Shown one piece after another: positions 16,330 through 25,500 of a stretch of 64,000 nucleotides of DNA; position 1 is the first letter of the stretch, and every line of letters begins with the position of its first letter. Below the pieces are notes generated by a model. That model was given only the letters and a program-made list of their open reading frames with translations. It was not told where the DNA came from and ran no database searches. A program made the translations under genes and the position numbers. The DNA comes from Streptococcus zalophi (lineage in GTDB: Bacteria > Bacillota > Bacilli > Lactobacillales > Streptococcaceae): positions 1 through 64,000 of the forward strand of contig NZ_JAENBP010000008.1 of assembly GCF_016481285.1 (NCBI RefSeq), written 5' to 3'.

Positions 16330-16442
16330 TTTTTGGGGAATTGAGTCCAATTTACTATTCAAAAAGTAAAATCTCATTGTGCCAATCGTATTGCTATATT
16401 GATATAATAAAAATGGAAGAGACACTCGTCCCTCCCATTTTT

Positions 16443-16928
16443 TTATTTTGTTAATTGTTTAATAATCACTTCATATTCTGGGTATTTTGCTAGCAGTTCT
16501 TTACGGCTAAATAATTCAAAGTCTTCAAATTCAAAGCCTGGCGATACCATACAAGAAACAAGAGCAAAACCTTCTTCGACGGTTGAACCAAAGATGGTCC
16601 CTTTCGGCACACGGTATTGCAAGACTTCATTTTTTGATATATCTTTCCCCAAGATAACTTTTTCATAAGTCCCTTCTGGCGTTATCATATGGACCGTTAA
16701 GGCTTGTCCATCATGAAAGTACCAGATTTCATCAGCCGTTAAACGATGAAAGTGTGATGGGTTTTCTTTTTCCAAGAGAAAATAAATACTTGTGAAAAGG
16801 GAACGCTCTTTACCATCAATGGTTATCTTGTCCTTTGATCTTTCAACTTCACGAAAATAACCACCCTCTGGATGAGTCTTCATATCTAAGCAAGTTACCC
16901 ACTCTGCAACTGATTTTGTCATCATCAT
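16443..16928 (-). CDS. Cupin_5 (DUF985) family protein
   Basis: About 160 residues forming one cupin barrel: THPEGGYFREVERS near the start, SIYFLLEKENPSHFHRLTADEIWYFHDG with the metal-type His residues, and a second motif around PKGTIFGSTVEEGFALVSCMVSPGFEFEDFELF. These residues are characteristic of the DUF985 cupins, whose substrate is not established; sugar isomerase or epimerase-like roles have been suggested. Three consecutive ATGs follow GAGGAA; the third (16922) has the best spacing. It is monocistronic. Confidence 0.85.
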   Translation of the reverse strand: MMMTKSVAEWVTCLDMKTHPEGGYFREVERSKDKITIDGKERSLFTSIYFLLEKENPSHFHRLTADEIWYFHDGQALTVHMITPEGTYEKVILGKDISKNEVLQYRVPKGTIFGSTVEEGFALVSCMVSPGFEFEDFELFSRKELLAKYPEYEVIIKQLTK

Positions 16929-17105
16929 TTCCTCATATACTCTTTTCTTTATTTTAACATATCAAAAAATTATTGGTCAATTGATAATAGTTGGTAATGA
17001 TTTCAAATATTAAAAGATTATCAAATTTTGTTAAGATAAACCGTTATAACAGAAGTTTGATTCTCTTTTCGTCAACCATGACTGTTTTTACAATCCTTGG
17101 CAATA

Positions 17106-17135
17106 AAAAGCCAGTAACGATTTGTTACTGGTTTT
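17106..17135 (-). terminator. Terminator of the methyltransferase gene
   Basis: CCAGTAAC, loop GATTT, GTTACTGG, with flanking A and T runs. It lies about 25 bases beyond the stop at 17160. Confidence 0.9.
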
Positions 17136-17159
17136 TCTTATTGATTAAATAAAATTTTG

Positions 17160-17753
17160 TTAAGTTTTTTCAGTCTTAATCGCTTGTAAAATAAAAGCTT
17201 TTCCTTCTGGACGCATGAAAAGGGCATCCCCTTCAATAATGAGTTCCTTGGTCACTGTTTTCAAACCAAGCGTTTCCAGTTCTTTTGATAAATTCTCTAA
17301 ATCAAAGCCACTATAGTTGGCATCAAGATCTTGGTAAAAATCAATCATGATGAATTGACCATTGTCATTTAATGAGACGAATAATTTTTCCAACAAGTCT
17401 TTATAATCTGGCACATGATGCAAGACCAATGAAATAAGAAGTAAATCATAAGCTTCCTTGATAGATTGGTTTGTTTCATCCACTAATTCTGTAGTGATAT
17501 GGGTGTGACCTGTTGCTTCAATTTTTTGTTTTGCCTGATCCAACATGGCTTGACTGATATCTGTGATAATAATCTTTTTTGCCTTATCAGCTAAACCAAG
17601 AGCAAGGTTGCCTGTTCCGCCACCATAATCTACTACCGTATCAAACTGATATTCTTCTATCAAAGAACGTATCACCTTGTTAAAATGGTCTGCCAAAGCA
17701 AGCTGCTGTGGAGAATCATAGTGCTTTGCTTTTTCATCAAATTTATTAGCCAT
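17160..17753 (-). CDS. Class I SAM-dependent methyltransferase
   Basis: 197 residues. Motif I is VVDYGGGTGNLALGLA (about 41-56), followed by IIITDISQAMLDQAKQKI (motif II) and YDLLLISLVLHHVPDYKDLL (motif IV), the order of a type 11 Rossmann methyltransferase. The C-terminal part is a substrate-binding subdomain without a recognisable signature. No neighbour points to the substrate, and the gene is flanked by terminators. AGAAAGGAAAG precedes the ATG. Confidence 0.88.
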   Translation of the reverse strand: MANKFDEKAKHYDSPQQLALADHFNKVIRSLIEEYQFDTVVDYGGGTGNLALGLADKAKKIIITDISQAMLDQAKQKIEATGHTHITTELVDETNQSIKEAYDLLLISLVLHHVPDYKDLLEKLFVSLNDNGQFIMIDFYQDLDANYSGFDLENLSKELETLGLKTVTKELIIEGDALFMRPEGKAFILQAIKTEKT

Positions 17754-17872
17754 TTTCTTTCCTTTCTGAGATTGTTAACTAGTTAATCATATCAAAAAGT
17801 AATAAAGAATGCTAGAATTTGATATGGGATATGTGGTTTATAGTTTAGCCAAGATAATTAGCACTAGATGAC

Positions 17873-17902
17873 AAAAAGAGAATCTTTTCGATTCTCTCTT
17901 TA
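17873..17902 (-). terminator. Terminator of the beta-helix-like gene
   Basis: AGAGAATC and GATTCTCT form the stem, with a T run on the minus strand, 18 bases after the stop at 17920. Confidence 0.85.
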
Positions 17903-17919
17903 TCATGTCATATTATTTT

Positions 17920-19212
17920 TTAAAGGTAAGTTTCAATAGCGGTCAAATCAGTCTTGCCATCATTTTCAACGACGACTTCTTTTGCCCCTTCACCCTTAGC
18001 AATCACTTTCCCTGCGACTGTCATTTTGTCAACCGTTCCACCGTTAACATGGTAAGCAACAACCTTGGCACCATAAGTTTCAATATTTCCTTTGACATCA
18101 AGGGTTTTAATGCTACCGCCGGCTAAAACGCTGATGGCATCAGCAGCAAGTGTCATGATTTGACCTTTGACTAAGGTTTGACCAACTGATCCAGATGTTG
18201 AAATATCACTACCAATAGTGATGTCCCCAACGGGCTTACTGAATTGCATCCCGATGGACCCGTTACCTTTAGTAACAATTTTTTCAAAATAAGCTTTTTC
18301 GATAGTCCCGTCGTATTGGTTAAAGCCTCTTGCTCCTAAGCCATTGGTTGTAATCGTTTTTTCTGCTCTGAAATCTTTGACATCGCCAAAGTTAACAAAA
18401 CCGATACCACTTTCTCCGTAGCTGATTACTTCTTCTTTGACAATCCAACAATCAACACTTCCCCAAACATCCAGAACCATGTCATTGGTACCATAAGTCA
18501 CGACAACACCGTTTGATACGATTTCTTTAGCGTGGGCACCATAAACGATGAAAATACCACCGGTAATGAGATTGGGTTGACCAGACGGAATCATACCATT
18601 TGAATAAACGTCGTTGGTGGTTAATTGTTCAACATGAACAGGTCCTGAAGCATCATTAAAGCCTGAGATGAAGATACCACTACCAAGAACTGGTGCATTT
18701 TGTCTACCAACAGAAACGTTGTTGGCAACAACCTTAATCTCACTACCTTCTTCAGGATTGAAGTTGTAAATGGTTAAAGCGCCTTGATAGACATTAACAC
18801 CATATTTCATCGGTCTTTCTGGATAAAATCTCGCATCAGCTGAAACAATATCTAACTCATCAATCACAACCGATAAGGTTTTGTTTATACCACGCGTCAT
18901 TAACTGAACCATCCCAGTTACCACAAGGTTTTTAAGTGTCATTTGTCCCAAATCCATGCGCGTTGAGTCGATATAAATGGCTCTTTTAGCTGGTGAGGTT
19001 TGAATGGCAATGCCTGAAATGGCATTGTTTTGTGTCAAAGCAATCCCGTCACCATTAATAAAACTTAGTAAAATATTATCTGACCCAGCTGTCAAACGTT
19101 GACCTGGGTTCAATTTAATAGTATTAGGGACACTCATTGAATTTATCAATTCTATCTCTTTTTCATTAGCTAGAATAGCTTGCTTTAGTTCAATAAAATT
19201 TTTTACTTTCAT
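17920..19212 (-). CDS. Predicted right-handed beta-helix protein, cytoplasmic, unknown function
   Basis: 430 residues beginning MKVKNFIELKQAIL. The first 60 residues look like the cap of a pectate-lyase-like fold (MSVPNTIKLNPGQRLTAG). From there the chain is a series of short strands with repeated Gly, Asn and Val and turn motifs such as NGDGIALTQNNAISGIAIQT and GSIKTLDVKGNIETYGAKV, as expected of solenoid rungs. There is no signal peptide, lipobox, membrane segment or sorting motif, which is unusual for such a fold; most relatives act on polysaccharides outside the cell. Catalytic residues are not evident. A GGAGGG site lies upstream of the ATG. Fold is inferred from pattern only. Confidence 0.7.
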   Translation of the reverse strand: MKVKNFIELKQAILANEKEIELINSMSVPNTIKLNPGQRLTAGSDNILLSFINGDGIALTQNNAISGIAIQTSPAKRAIYIDSTRMDLGQMTLKNLVVTGMVQLMTRGINKTLSVVIDELDIVSADARFYPERPMKYGVNVYQGALTIYNFNPEEGSEIKVVANNVSVGRQNAPVLGSGIFISGFNDASGPVHVEQLTTNDVYSNGMIPSGQPNLITGGIFIVYGAHAKEIVSNGVVVTYGTNDMVLDVWGSVDCWIVKEEVISYGESGIGFVNFGDVKDFRAEKTITTNGLGARGFNQYDGTIEKAYFEKIVTKGNGSIGMQFSKPVGDITIGSDISTSGSVGQTLVKGQIMTLAADAISVLAGGSIKTLDVKGNIETYGAKVVAYHVNGGTVDKMTVAGKVIAKGEGAKEVVVENDGKTDLTAIETYL

Positions 19213-19290
19213 TGGTTTACCCTCCTGGGTATCATTATAGCACTTATATTCTTAGTGAGTGAGTGATATGCTTATCGCTCTTTTTCATAG

Positions 19291-19316
19291 AAAAAAGAGA
19301 GGTCTCCCTCTCTTTT
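19291..19316 (-). terminator. Terminator of gapN
   Basis: AAAGAGAGG, short loop, CCTCTCTTT, with a T run on the minus strand, just beyond the gapN stop. Confidence 0.9.
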
Positions 19317-19329
19317 AGATGTTAACTTG

Positions 19330-20754
19330 TTATTCTGTGTCAAAAACAACAGATTTCAAACGTGACATCGCTTCAATAGAATAACGCACACCTTGTGTTC
19401 CAGAACCAGAGTTTTTCACTCCCATGAATGGGAAATTATCTGTTCCACGTTGTGTTTTGTTATTGATATGAACTGTTCCTACCTCTAATTGCTCAGCAAT
19501 AGCGAACGCTCTTGGGTAGTTCTTAGTAAAGATTGATGCTTGCAAGCCATATTCAGAAGCATTTGATAATTTAATAGCTTCTTCTACAGATTTCACGCGG
19601 ATGAATGGCATTACTGGTCCAAAAGGTTCTTCCCAAGCAAGTCTCATATCAGTTGTGACATTATCAAAAACGACTGGTGAGATAAGATTGTTTTCACGTT
19701 TAATCTCATTAAGCGGTTTCGCACCTTTTTCAGTAGCATCATTGATAAGACCTTCAACATAGTCTGCTGCTTTAGTATCAATAAGTGCTGTAATATCAGC
19801 ATCATCTTCTGGTTGACCAACTTTCAATGCATTCACTTTATCACGAACGATAGCTGCCAATTCATCAGCAATACTATCCATAACAAAAACACGTTTAACA
19901 GCTGTACAACGTTGGCCAGAGTAACTGTAACCGCCAGTAACAATTTGTTTTGCAGCAAGTTCTAAATCAGCATCTTCTAAAACAATCGCTGAGTCTTTAC
20001 CTCCCAGTTCCAAAAGAACTGGTCTTAATCCAGCTAATTTAGCAATATTTTTACCAACAGGTGTTGAACCGGTAAAACTGATAAAATTAACCGCTTTATG
20101 TTCAACAATGTAATCACCAATTTCAGATCCTCGACCTGTAATAGTGTTGAACACGCCATCCGGTAAACCAGCTTCTGCAAAGGCTTTTGCCAAAAGTATA
20201 CCAGAAATTGACCCTTGTGTTGGTGGTTTGAAGGCAACAACGTTTCCTGCAATCAAAGCAGGAGCAATCTTAGAAGCTGCTAAATTGATTGGATAGTTAA
20301 ACGGTGAAATCGCCAATACCAATCCTTGTGGTTCACGTCTAACAACAGCTAGTTTTTTCTTGCTGGCAGCTTCAAAACTACCACCTTCTAAAACTTCACC
20401 TGTTAAACGAAGACCTTCTTCAGCAGCAAAATCAATGATTTCCACTGTACGAACAACCTCACTAATAGATGATTTAAGTCCTTTAGCAATTTCTTTTGAT
20501 AAGATAGCACCAATCTCTTCTTTATCTCTCATCAAAATATCGGCAACTTTATGAAGATAAGCGGCACGTTCAACGTAAGAAAGGGCACGCCATTTTGGAA
20601 GAGCTTCTTTGGCAGAAGCCATTACATAATCAACCTCTTCTTGGCTCATGGCAGGAACAGTCCCTAGTTCTTTACCAGTCGCTGGTTCATAAATTTTAAT
20701 TTCTTTTTCTGATGATTTCCATTCACCATTAACATAATTTTTATATTGCTTCAT
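19330..20754 (-). CDS. gapN: NADP-dependent non-phosphorylating glyceraldehyde-3-phosphate dehydrogenase
   Basis: 474 residues from the ATG at 20754 (MKQYKNYVNGEWK), with AGGAG six bases upstream; the longer in-frame extension lacks a site. I recognise it as the streptococcal GapN: ISPFNYPINLAASKIAPALIAG, the NADP-site FTGSTPVGKNIAKLAG, ELGGKDSAIVLEDADLE, and the catalytic Cys in GQRCTAVKRV all match. It oxidises glyceraldehyde 3-phosphate to 3-phosphoglycerate with NADP, bypassing one ATP-yielding step and providing NADPH, which streptococci lack an oxidative pentose pathway to make. It is monocistronic. Confidence 0.96.
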   Translation of the reverse strand: MKQYKNYVNGEWKSSEKEIKIYEPATGKELGTVPAMSQEEVDYVMASAKEALPKWRALSYVERAAYLHKVADILMRDKEEIGAILSKEIAKGLKSSISEVVRTVEIIDFAAEEGLRLTGEVLEGGSFEAASKKKLAVVRREPQGLVLAISPFNYPINLAASKIAPALIAGNVVAFKPPTQGSISGILLAKAFAEAGLPDGVFNTITGRGSEIGDYIVEHKAVNFISFTGSTPVGKNIAKLAGLRPVLLELGGKDSAIVLEDADLELAAKQIVTGGYSYSGQRCTAVKRVFVMDSIADELAAIVRDKVNALKVGQPEDDADITALIDTKAADYVEGLINDATEKGAKPLNEIKRENNLISPVVFDNVTTDMRLAWEEPFGPVMPFIRVKSVEEAIKLSNASEYGLQASIFTKNYPRAFAIAEQLEVGTVHINNKTQRGTDNFPFMGVKNSGSGTQGVRYSIEAMSRLKSVVFDTE

Positions 20755-20827
20755 TTTTTCTCCTATTTGAGCCATCATTCTTTTAAAGAATGTGCTCTGT
20801 TTTTATTTCCTATTTTAACATACCTAC

Positions 20828-22150
20828 TTAAAAATTAAAAAGGTCATTTAAATTTTCAGCCATCGTCGGATGAGTGAAGATTTGTTTTTGGAAGTAGGTG
20901 TAAGGGATATGATTATCCATTGCCATGGTAATCAAATTGATAATTTCATGTGCCTCAGCACCAAAGATAGTTGCTCCTAAAATTTCCTTTGTTTCTTTAT
21001 GAACAACAACCTTAAAGAGGCCTCGTAAATCACTGTTGATATGTGCTCTAGGCATTTGAGCCACTAAGAGACTATTTGCCTTATAAGGTAAGCCTTTTTC
21101 TTTAGCCATTTTTTCATCTAAACCAACATGCGCTAGTGGCGGATTAGTAAACGTGGTATTTGGAACATTTGGACGATTTAAAAGAGAATAGTTCTTATCC
21201 CCATTAAGATAGTCAAAAACAATTCTAAAGTCATCTAGGGAAATATAGGTAAATTGAGGACCACCATTAACATCTCCGACAGCAAAAACATCAGTAACAG
21301 TCGTTTGTCTATAGTCATCAACAATAATAGCCCCGCGTTCAGAAACTTCGATAGCTGTATTTTCAAGTCCTAAGTCTGCTGTATTTGGTTTTCTACCAGT
21401 CGCATACATGACAACATCGAACTCAAATTCGCCCTTATCTGTCACAATCACCGTCTTATCGTTATCATTATTTTTTACTTTTGTGATTGTTGAAGATAAT
21501 TCAAATGAAACACCAGCTTCTTCCATATATTCTTGTGCCATCTGAGAAATAATTTCTTCCTCACGACTAAATATACGATTTTGTGGGTCGAAAATAGTGA
21601 CCTTTGTTCCTAACTGACTATATAAATTAGCAAATTCAAGGCCAATATTACCACCACCAATGATGCCAAGAGTTTTGGGTTGAACAGTCAGCGTTTGCAT
21701 CTGGGTTGAATCAAAAACATTTTTGCTCTCTAATAAACCAGGTATTGGCAAGACATTTGATACAGCACCTGTGTTAATGACAATAACTTTCCCTGTTAAC
21801 TGTCTAGTTTCGCCATTACTATTAATTTCAATCACTTTATCTGAAACAAAATGTGCTTTAGCGGTATAAACATCCGCAGTAGGTGCATTAGCAAGCATAG
21901 CATAATTTTTTTGACGAAGACGACTGGTAACAGCGTCTTTTTCTGACATCACATCGTTAAAGTCGTGACCCGTCTCTACACTATGAAGCATTGTTTTGGT
22001 AGGGATACAGCCGATATTAATACAGGTTCCGCCGTACATCTTGGCATCTTGTTCAATCATGGCAACAAATTTTCCCTGTGTAGCCATTTTAGAGGCCAGT
22101 GTCTTTCCACCCTTGCCAAAACCAATGACTAGCAAATCATATTCTTTCAT
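20828..22150 (-). CDS. Flavoprotein disulfide reductase, RclA/hypothiocyanite-reductase-like (copy 1)
   Basis: 440 residues of the pyridine nucleotide-disulfide reductase class. FAD site LLVIGFGKGGKTLASKMA, redox pair Cys43 and Cys48 in GGTCINIGCIPTKT, NAD(P)H site LGIIGGGNIGLEFANLYSQLG, second FAD motif VFAVGDVNGGPQFTYIS, and the C-terminal dimer interface ending FTHPTMAENLNDLF, where His is the active-site base in the class. It resembles the RclA group, to which the streptococcal hypothiocyanous acid reductase Har belongs; such enzymes protect against lactoperoxidase or myeloperoxidase oxidants. The assignment to Har rather than another RclA-like reductase is inferred. A close paralogue lies at 28186-29502. 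A striking palindrome precedes it. Confidence 0.85.
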   Translation of the reverse strand: MKEYDLLVIGFGKGGKTLASKMATQGKFVAMIEQDAKMYGGTCINIGCIPTKTMLHSVETGHDFNDVMSEKDAVTSRLRQKNYAMLANAPTADVYTAKAHFVSDKVIEINSNGETRQLTGKVIVINTGAVSNVLPIPGLLESKNVFDSTQMQTLTVQPKTLGIIGGGNIGLEFANLYSQLGTKVTIFDPQNRIFSREEEIISQMAQEYMEEAGVSFELSSTITKVKNNDNDKTVIVTDKGEFEFDVVMYATGRKPNTADLGLENTAIEVSERGAIIVDDYRQTTVTDVFAVGDVNGGPQFTYISLDDFRIVFDYLNGDKNYSLLNRPNVPNTTFTNPPLAHVGLDEKMAKEKGLPYKANSLLVAQMPRAHINSDLRGLFKVVVHKETKEILGATIFGAEAHEIINLITMAMDNHIPYTYFQKQIFTHPTMAENLNDLFNF

Positions 22151-22166
22151 ATCACCCTCCTTTTCA

Positions 22167-22192
22167 TAATAAAACAGTTAACTGTTTTATTA
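22167..22192. repeat. 26-base perfect palindrome in the leader of reductase copy 1
   Basis: The sequence is self-complementary with no spacer, centred on CAGTTAACTG between 22179 and 22180. It lies between the TATA-rich promoter zone (22217-22230) and the GGAGGG site before the start at 22150, so it looks like an operator for a dimeric repressor. The rest of the gap 22193-22547 holds a terminator and the 3' flank of the protease gene; I see no other gene there. Confidence 0.75.
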
Positions 22193-22389
22193 AAAGAGTT
22201 ATCTCTTTCACGCCATATAATATACCAAAAAAGATAACAATTTGCACAGAATAAAAATCAAATGCCTTTTCAAAAGATTTAAAGCAATCATGTCTAGAAA
22301 GGATATTTGAAAAGTTCTTACTTTTTTTCTGTGCTTCTATTGTATACCCTTTTTAAAAAAATGGGGTTAATAATGCTTGAACCTATCAA

Positions 22390-22424
22390 AAAGAGGCTAG
22401 AATCAACCTTTCTAGCCTCCCTTA
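22390..22424 (-). terminator. Terminator of the M26 protease gene
   Basis: GAGGCTAGAA (22393-22402) pairs with TTCTAGCCTC (22410-22419), followed by T5 on the minus strand, about 125 bases after the protease stop. Confidence 0.85.
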
Positions 22425-22547
22425 ATAAATTTTATATACCTTCACAGTAATTGAGTGAGCAATAATATATGGACAAATCAGCTTTTCACAGTTCTATTCT
22501 ATTAAGTAAGAAGAACAACATAACAATCGATTATCTCCATTTTTTCA

Positions 22548-25500
22548 TTAGTCATTAAAGATAGAAGTTCTAAAATCATCTGTTAAGTCATTGTAAGCTT
22601 TCATGATGGCAGCTTTTAATTTTTCTCTAGCAAAACCATATTGTCCTACTTTTAGTTTAGCCAAATCCTCATCAATCGCTTTCGTCATTACACCTTTCAA
22701 TGTTTCAAAAGAAGTGATGGTATAAGATTGATTGTCAACCATGATTGTAATTGGCTTAATCTTGTCTTTCTTAGCCATTCGTTGCATAAACATCTGAATT
22801 CTAAAATCTTCATAGTTTTCATACTGACCATTAAAGATTTTCTTGAAGATAAAGCTATCTGACAATGGTTGTTGCTGTTCTTCGGCTTCTTGTTTTAGTT
22901 GATTACTTGCATAAGGAATGAAGCCTTCATCCCAACCCAAAGCTGCTAATAGTTCAAAAGCAGTTCTTCTAAACATCAAGCCACCACTAGTTCCAGAATC
23001 ATTTTCATAAGCTGCATAAATAGGATAGTAAAGTGGTATGAAATAATAATTATTATGATTATCACGAAGGTAGTCTTTTTTCAACAAAGTACCACTCTGA
23101 CTAACGAGTTTTTGACGAACCAAATCAGGAATTGAAGTTAAGGTCATTTGCTCCCACTCTTGTGTGGTAATCTCTCTAATCACATCTTTACCATGAGTTG
23201 CACCAGCTTTAGTATCCGTATCTTTTACTAATTCTATCTTATTAAAGAAGAATTTTTGATCGGCCTTATCTTTTTTAAGAATAATATCTGCCTCAATACC
23301 ATCTAAGAGGTACGTCACATCAAAAACGCCACTAAGGTAGTCTTTAAAATCGTTTTTCGTTTGGAAACGAGAGATACGATCATTGTGGGCACCATGTTCC
23401 AAATCATACATGAAGTTAAAGCCATAGTAATAACTATTTGGACTGGTTACCGATTCAAATAAGCCAAGAGCATAGGACTCTGCTTCTTGTCCATCACGGT
23501 AACCATAACCATTTAACACACCATCTTCATCATAAGCATGTGTCATCTCATGACTATAAGTTGCTCCGCCCTCATGTCCTAAGATATCAACACCATCAAA
23601 GTAAATGCGATTTAAGGATTTATTGGCATAGCCAGAATCCTTGTTAGGTGATTGTGGGTAATACCTACCGATTGGACCAAAGAAATCGTCAATGGATGTA
23701 TCAATGTCACCATAAGGTTCTGCCCAGCGTCGTTTCTCATTGAACAGAGGCGCTATTTTGCCATTAACTGGATCTTTAATATAGTACCCGGCAAATAATT
23801 CTGTCAATTTATCCGCATAAACCTTTTGACTGGTTGGTGAGCCCACCTTCATAAATAAGTCGACAAAGTCTTGCCATCTTCTTGCCTTATCATTAATCAA
23901 CTGATGCACACGTTTTAGCTCTTCTTGATAACGTGCTTTATCAGTTTCTTTAATGTTCATATCAATGTCACGACCATAACCACCCAAAATTAATGAAGAT
24001 AAGGTCGTCACCGCATAAACATTGTCTTCTTTTAATGCTAACAGAGGAAGGATATAGCTTCTATAGGATTCTTTTATTTGAAGTCGGTCATAAATAGCCA
24101 CACTTTTCTCAGGTAAAACTCGCGAAGCTTCTTCATGAATATAAGCTTTTGTCGCCGATTTAAACCAGTCATTTGCTGTCATTTCAGGAGCAAAAATCAT
24201 TCTATTATGGTCTAAGAATGATAAAAGAGATGGTTTATCAATCACTTGCAAGGTGTTTTCATAAAAGGCTTCATTTTTATATAACAAAAGATTATTGTAG
24301 CCTTGTGAACCTATATTGATTAGCCAATCAAGTGTATCAACGGCTTTCCCATAAAAAGATGGTCGATACATCATCAATTCTTTGATATGGTAATCGCCAA
24401 ATTGAATACCATAAAGACGATTCAAGTAAGATAAGCCTAAAAGTAATTTTTCCTTATTATCGTCAATATGTCTTAACAAATACTGCTGAGTAGCAAGATT
24501 ATCTGTTTCCATGAGAGAACTTGAGAGAAGTTTTTCTACTACGGTTGTTAACTGATTCTTAACTTGTGCAAAAGAATCATCCAAATACAAGGCCCTAATA
24601 TCTTGCTTTTCTGTTGTTGCTAATACTGTTTTAATAGCAGGGTCCGCTAGATTAACAGAAGACAAAATAGTCATCACTTGATCACGAAGCTGGGGTTTTG
24701 TTGACACAAAATAATCAGGCGTGTAAAGGAGTTTATCTAATAAACGAAACTCTCTGACTTTAGTATTAGAATACTCCCCAAGATCCGTCAAGGAAAGAAT
24801 TGCCTTACTATCATCCTCATAAAGCACGAACAACTGATTAACATTTTCTAAGGTCTCAAGATTAGTCACAAATTGACGATCAGTCATCGGTGTCACAGAA
24901 ACAATCCGTTTATGATAGAAATCACTAGCCACATCTATTAAATTACCATATTTGATAATCGTATGACGATCATACAATGGTAACAATTTTTTCGTGTTAT
25001 AGTACGCAATTTCTCTATCTGCTTGATAATGCTTTAGCTCACTATCCTTATAATCAGATGATGGTTGTGCTTGTTTCTCAGTTAGAACACCAAGCAATTT
25101 TAGTTTGTCAAGATACTCTTTCTGACTGATTGTGCCATTTTGACCATCACCCACGCGTTTATTATTTGAACCGGCAATACCGCTTCCTAACATGTCTAAA
25201 GACATATTGCTAGTATTATTATCAATTTGAGTCGCACCAAAGTTGAAAGCAAGCAGAGCCGCTTTTTTAGACTGATTACCTGTGTTAATCTCACCAGCAA
25301 CAACGTTATTAGTCAGACGAGACGTTGCAACATATGAATTTGCCCTTGCTGCAAGACCAGCAACATTGTTATTAGCACGGTCTCTTGCTGTAATCGACAA
25401 ATTAACATAGGAAGAATCAACCGTAGAGCCAGCAAGTGTTGCGACCAAGCCACCTATCTGATGGGTGTTAGAGTTGTTTGGATCATAAGTCAATTGCCCA

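Noticed and set aside
22363-22452. 29-codon ORF starting ATGGGGTTAATAATGC on the plus strand
   Set aside because: No ribosome-binding site, and it runs through the stem of the protease terminator.
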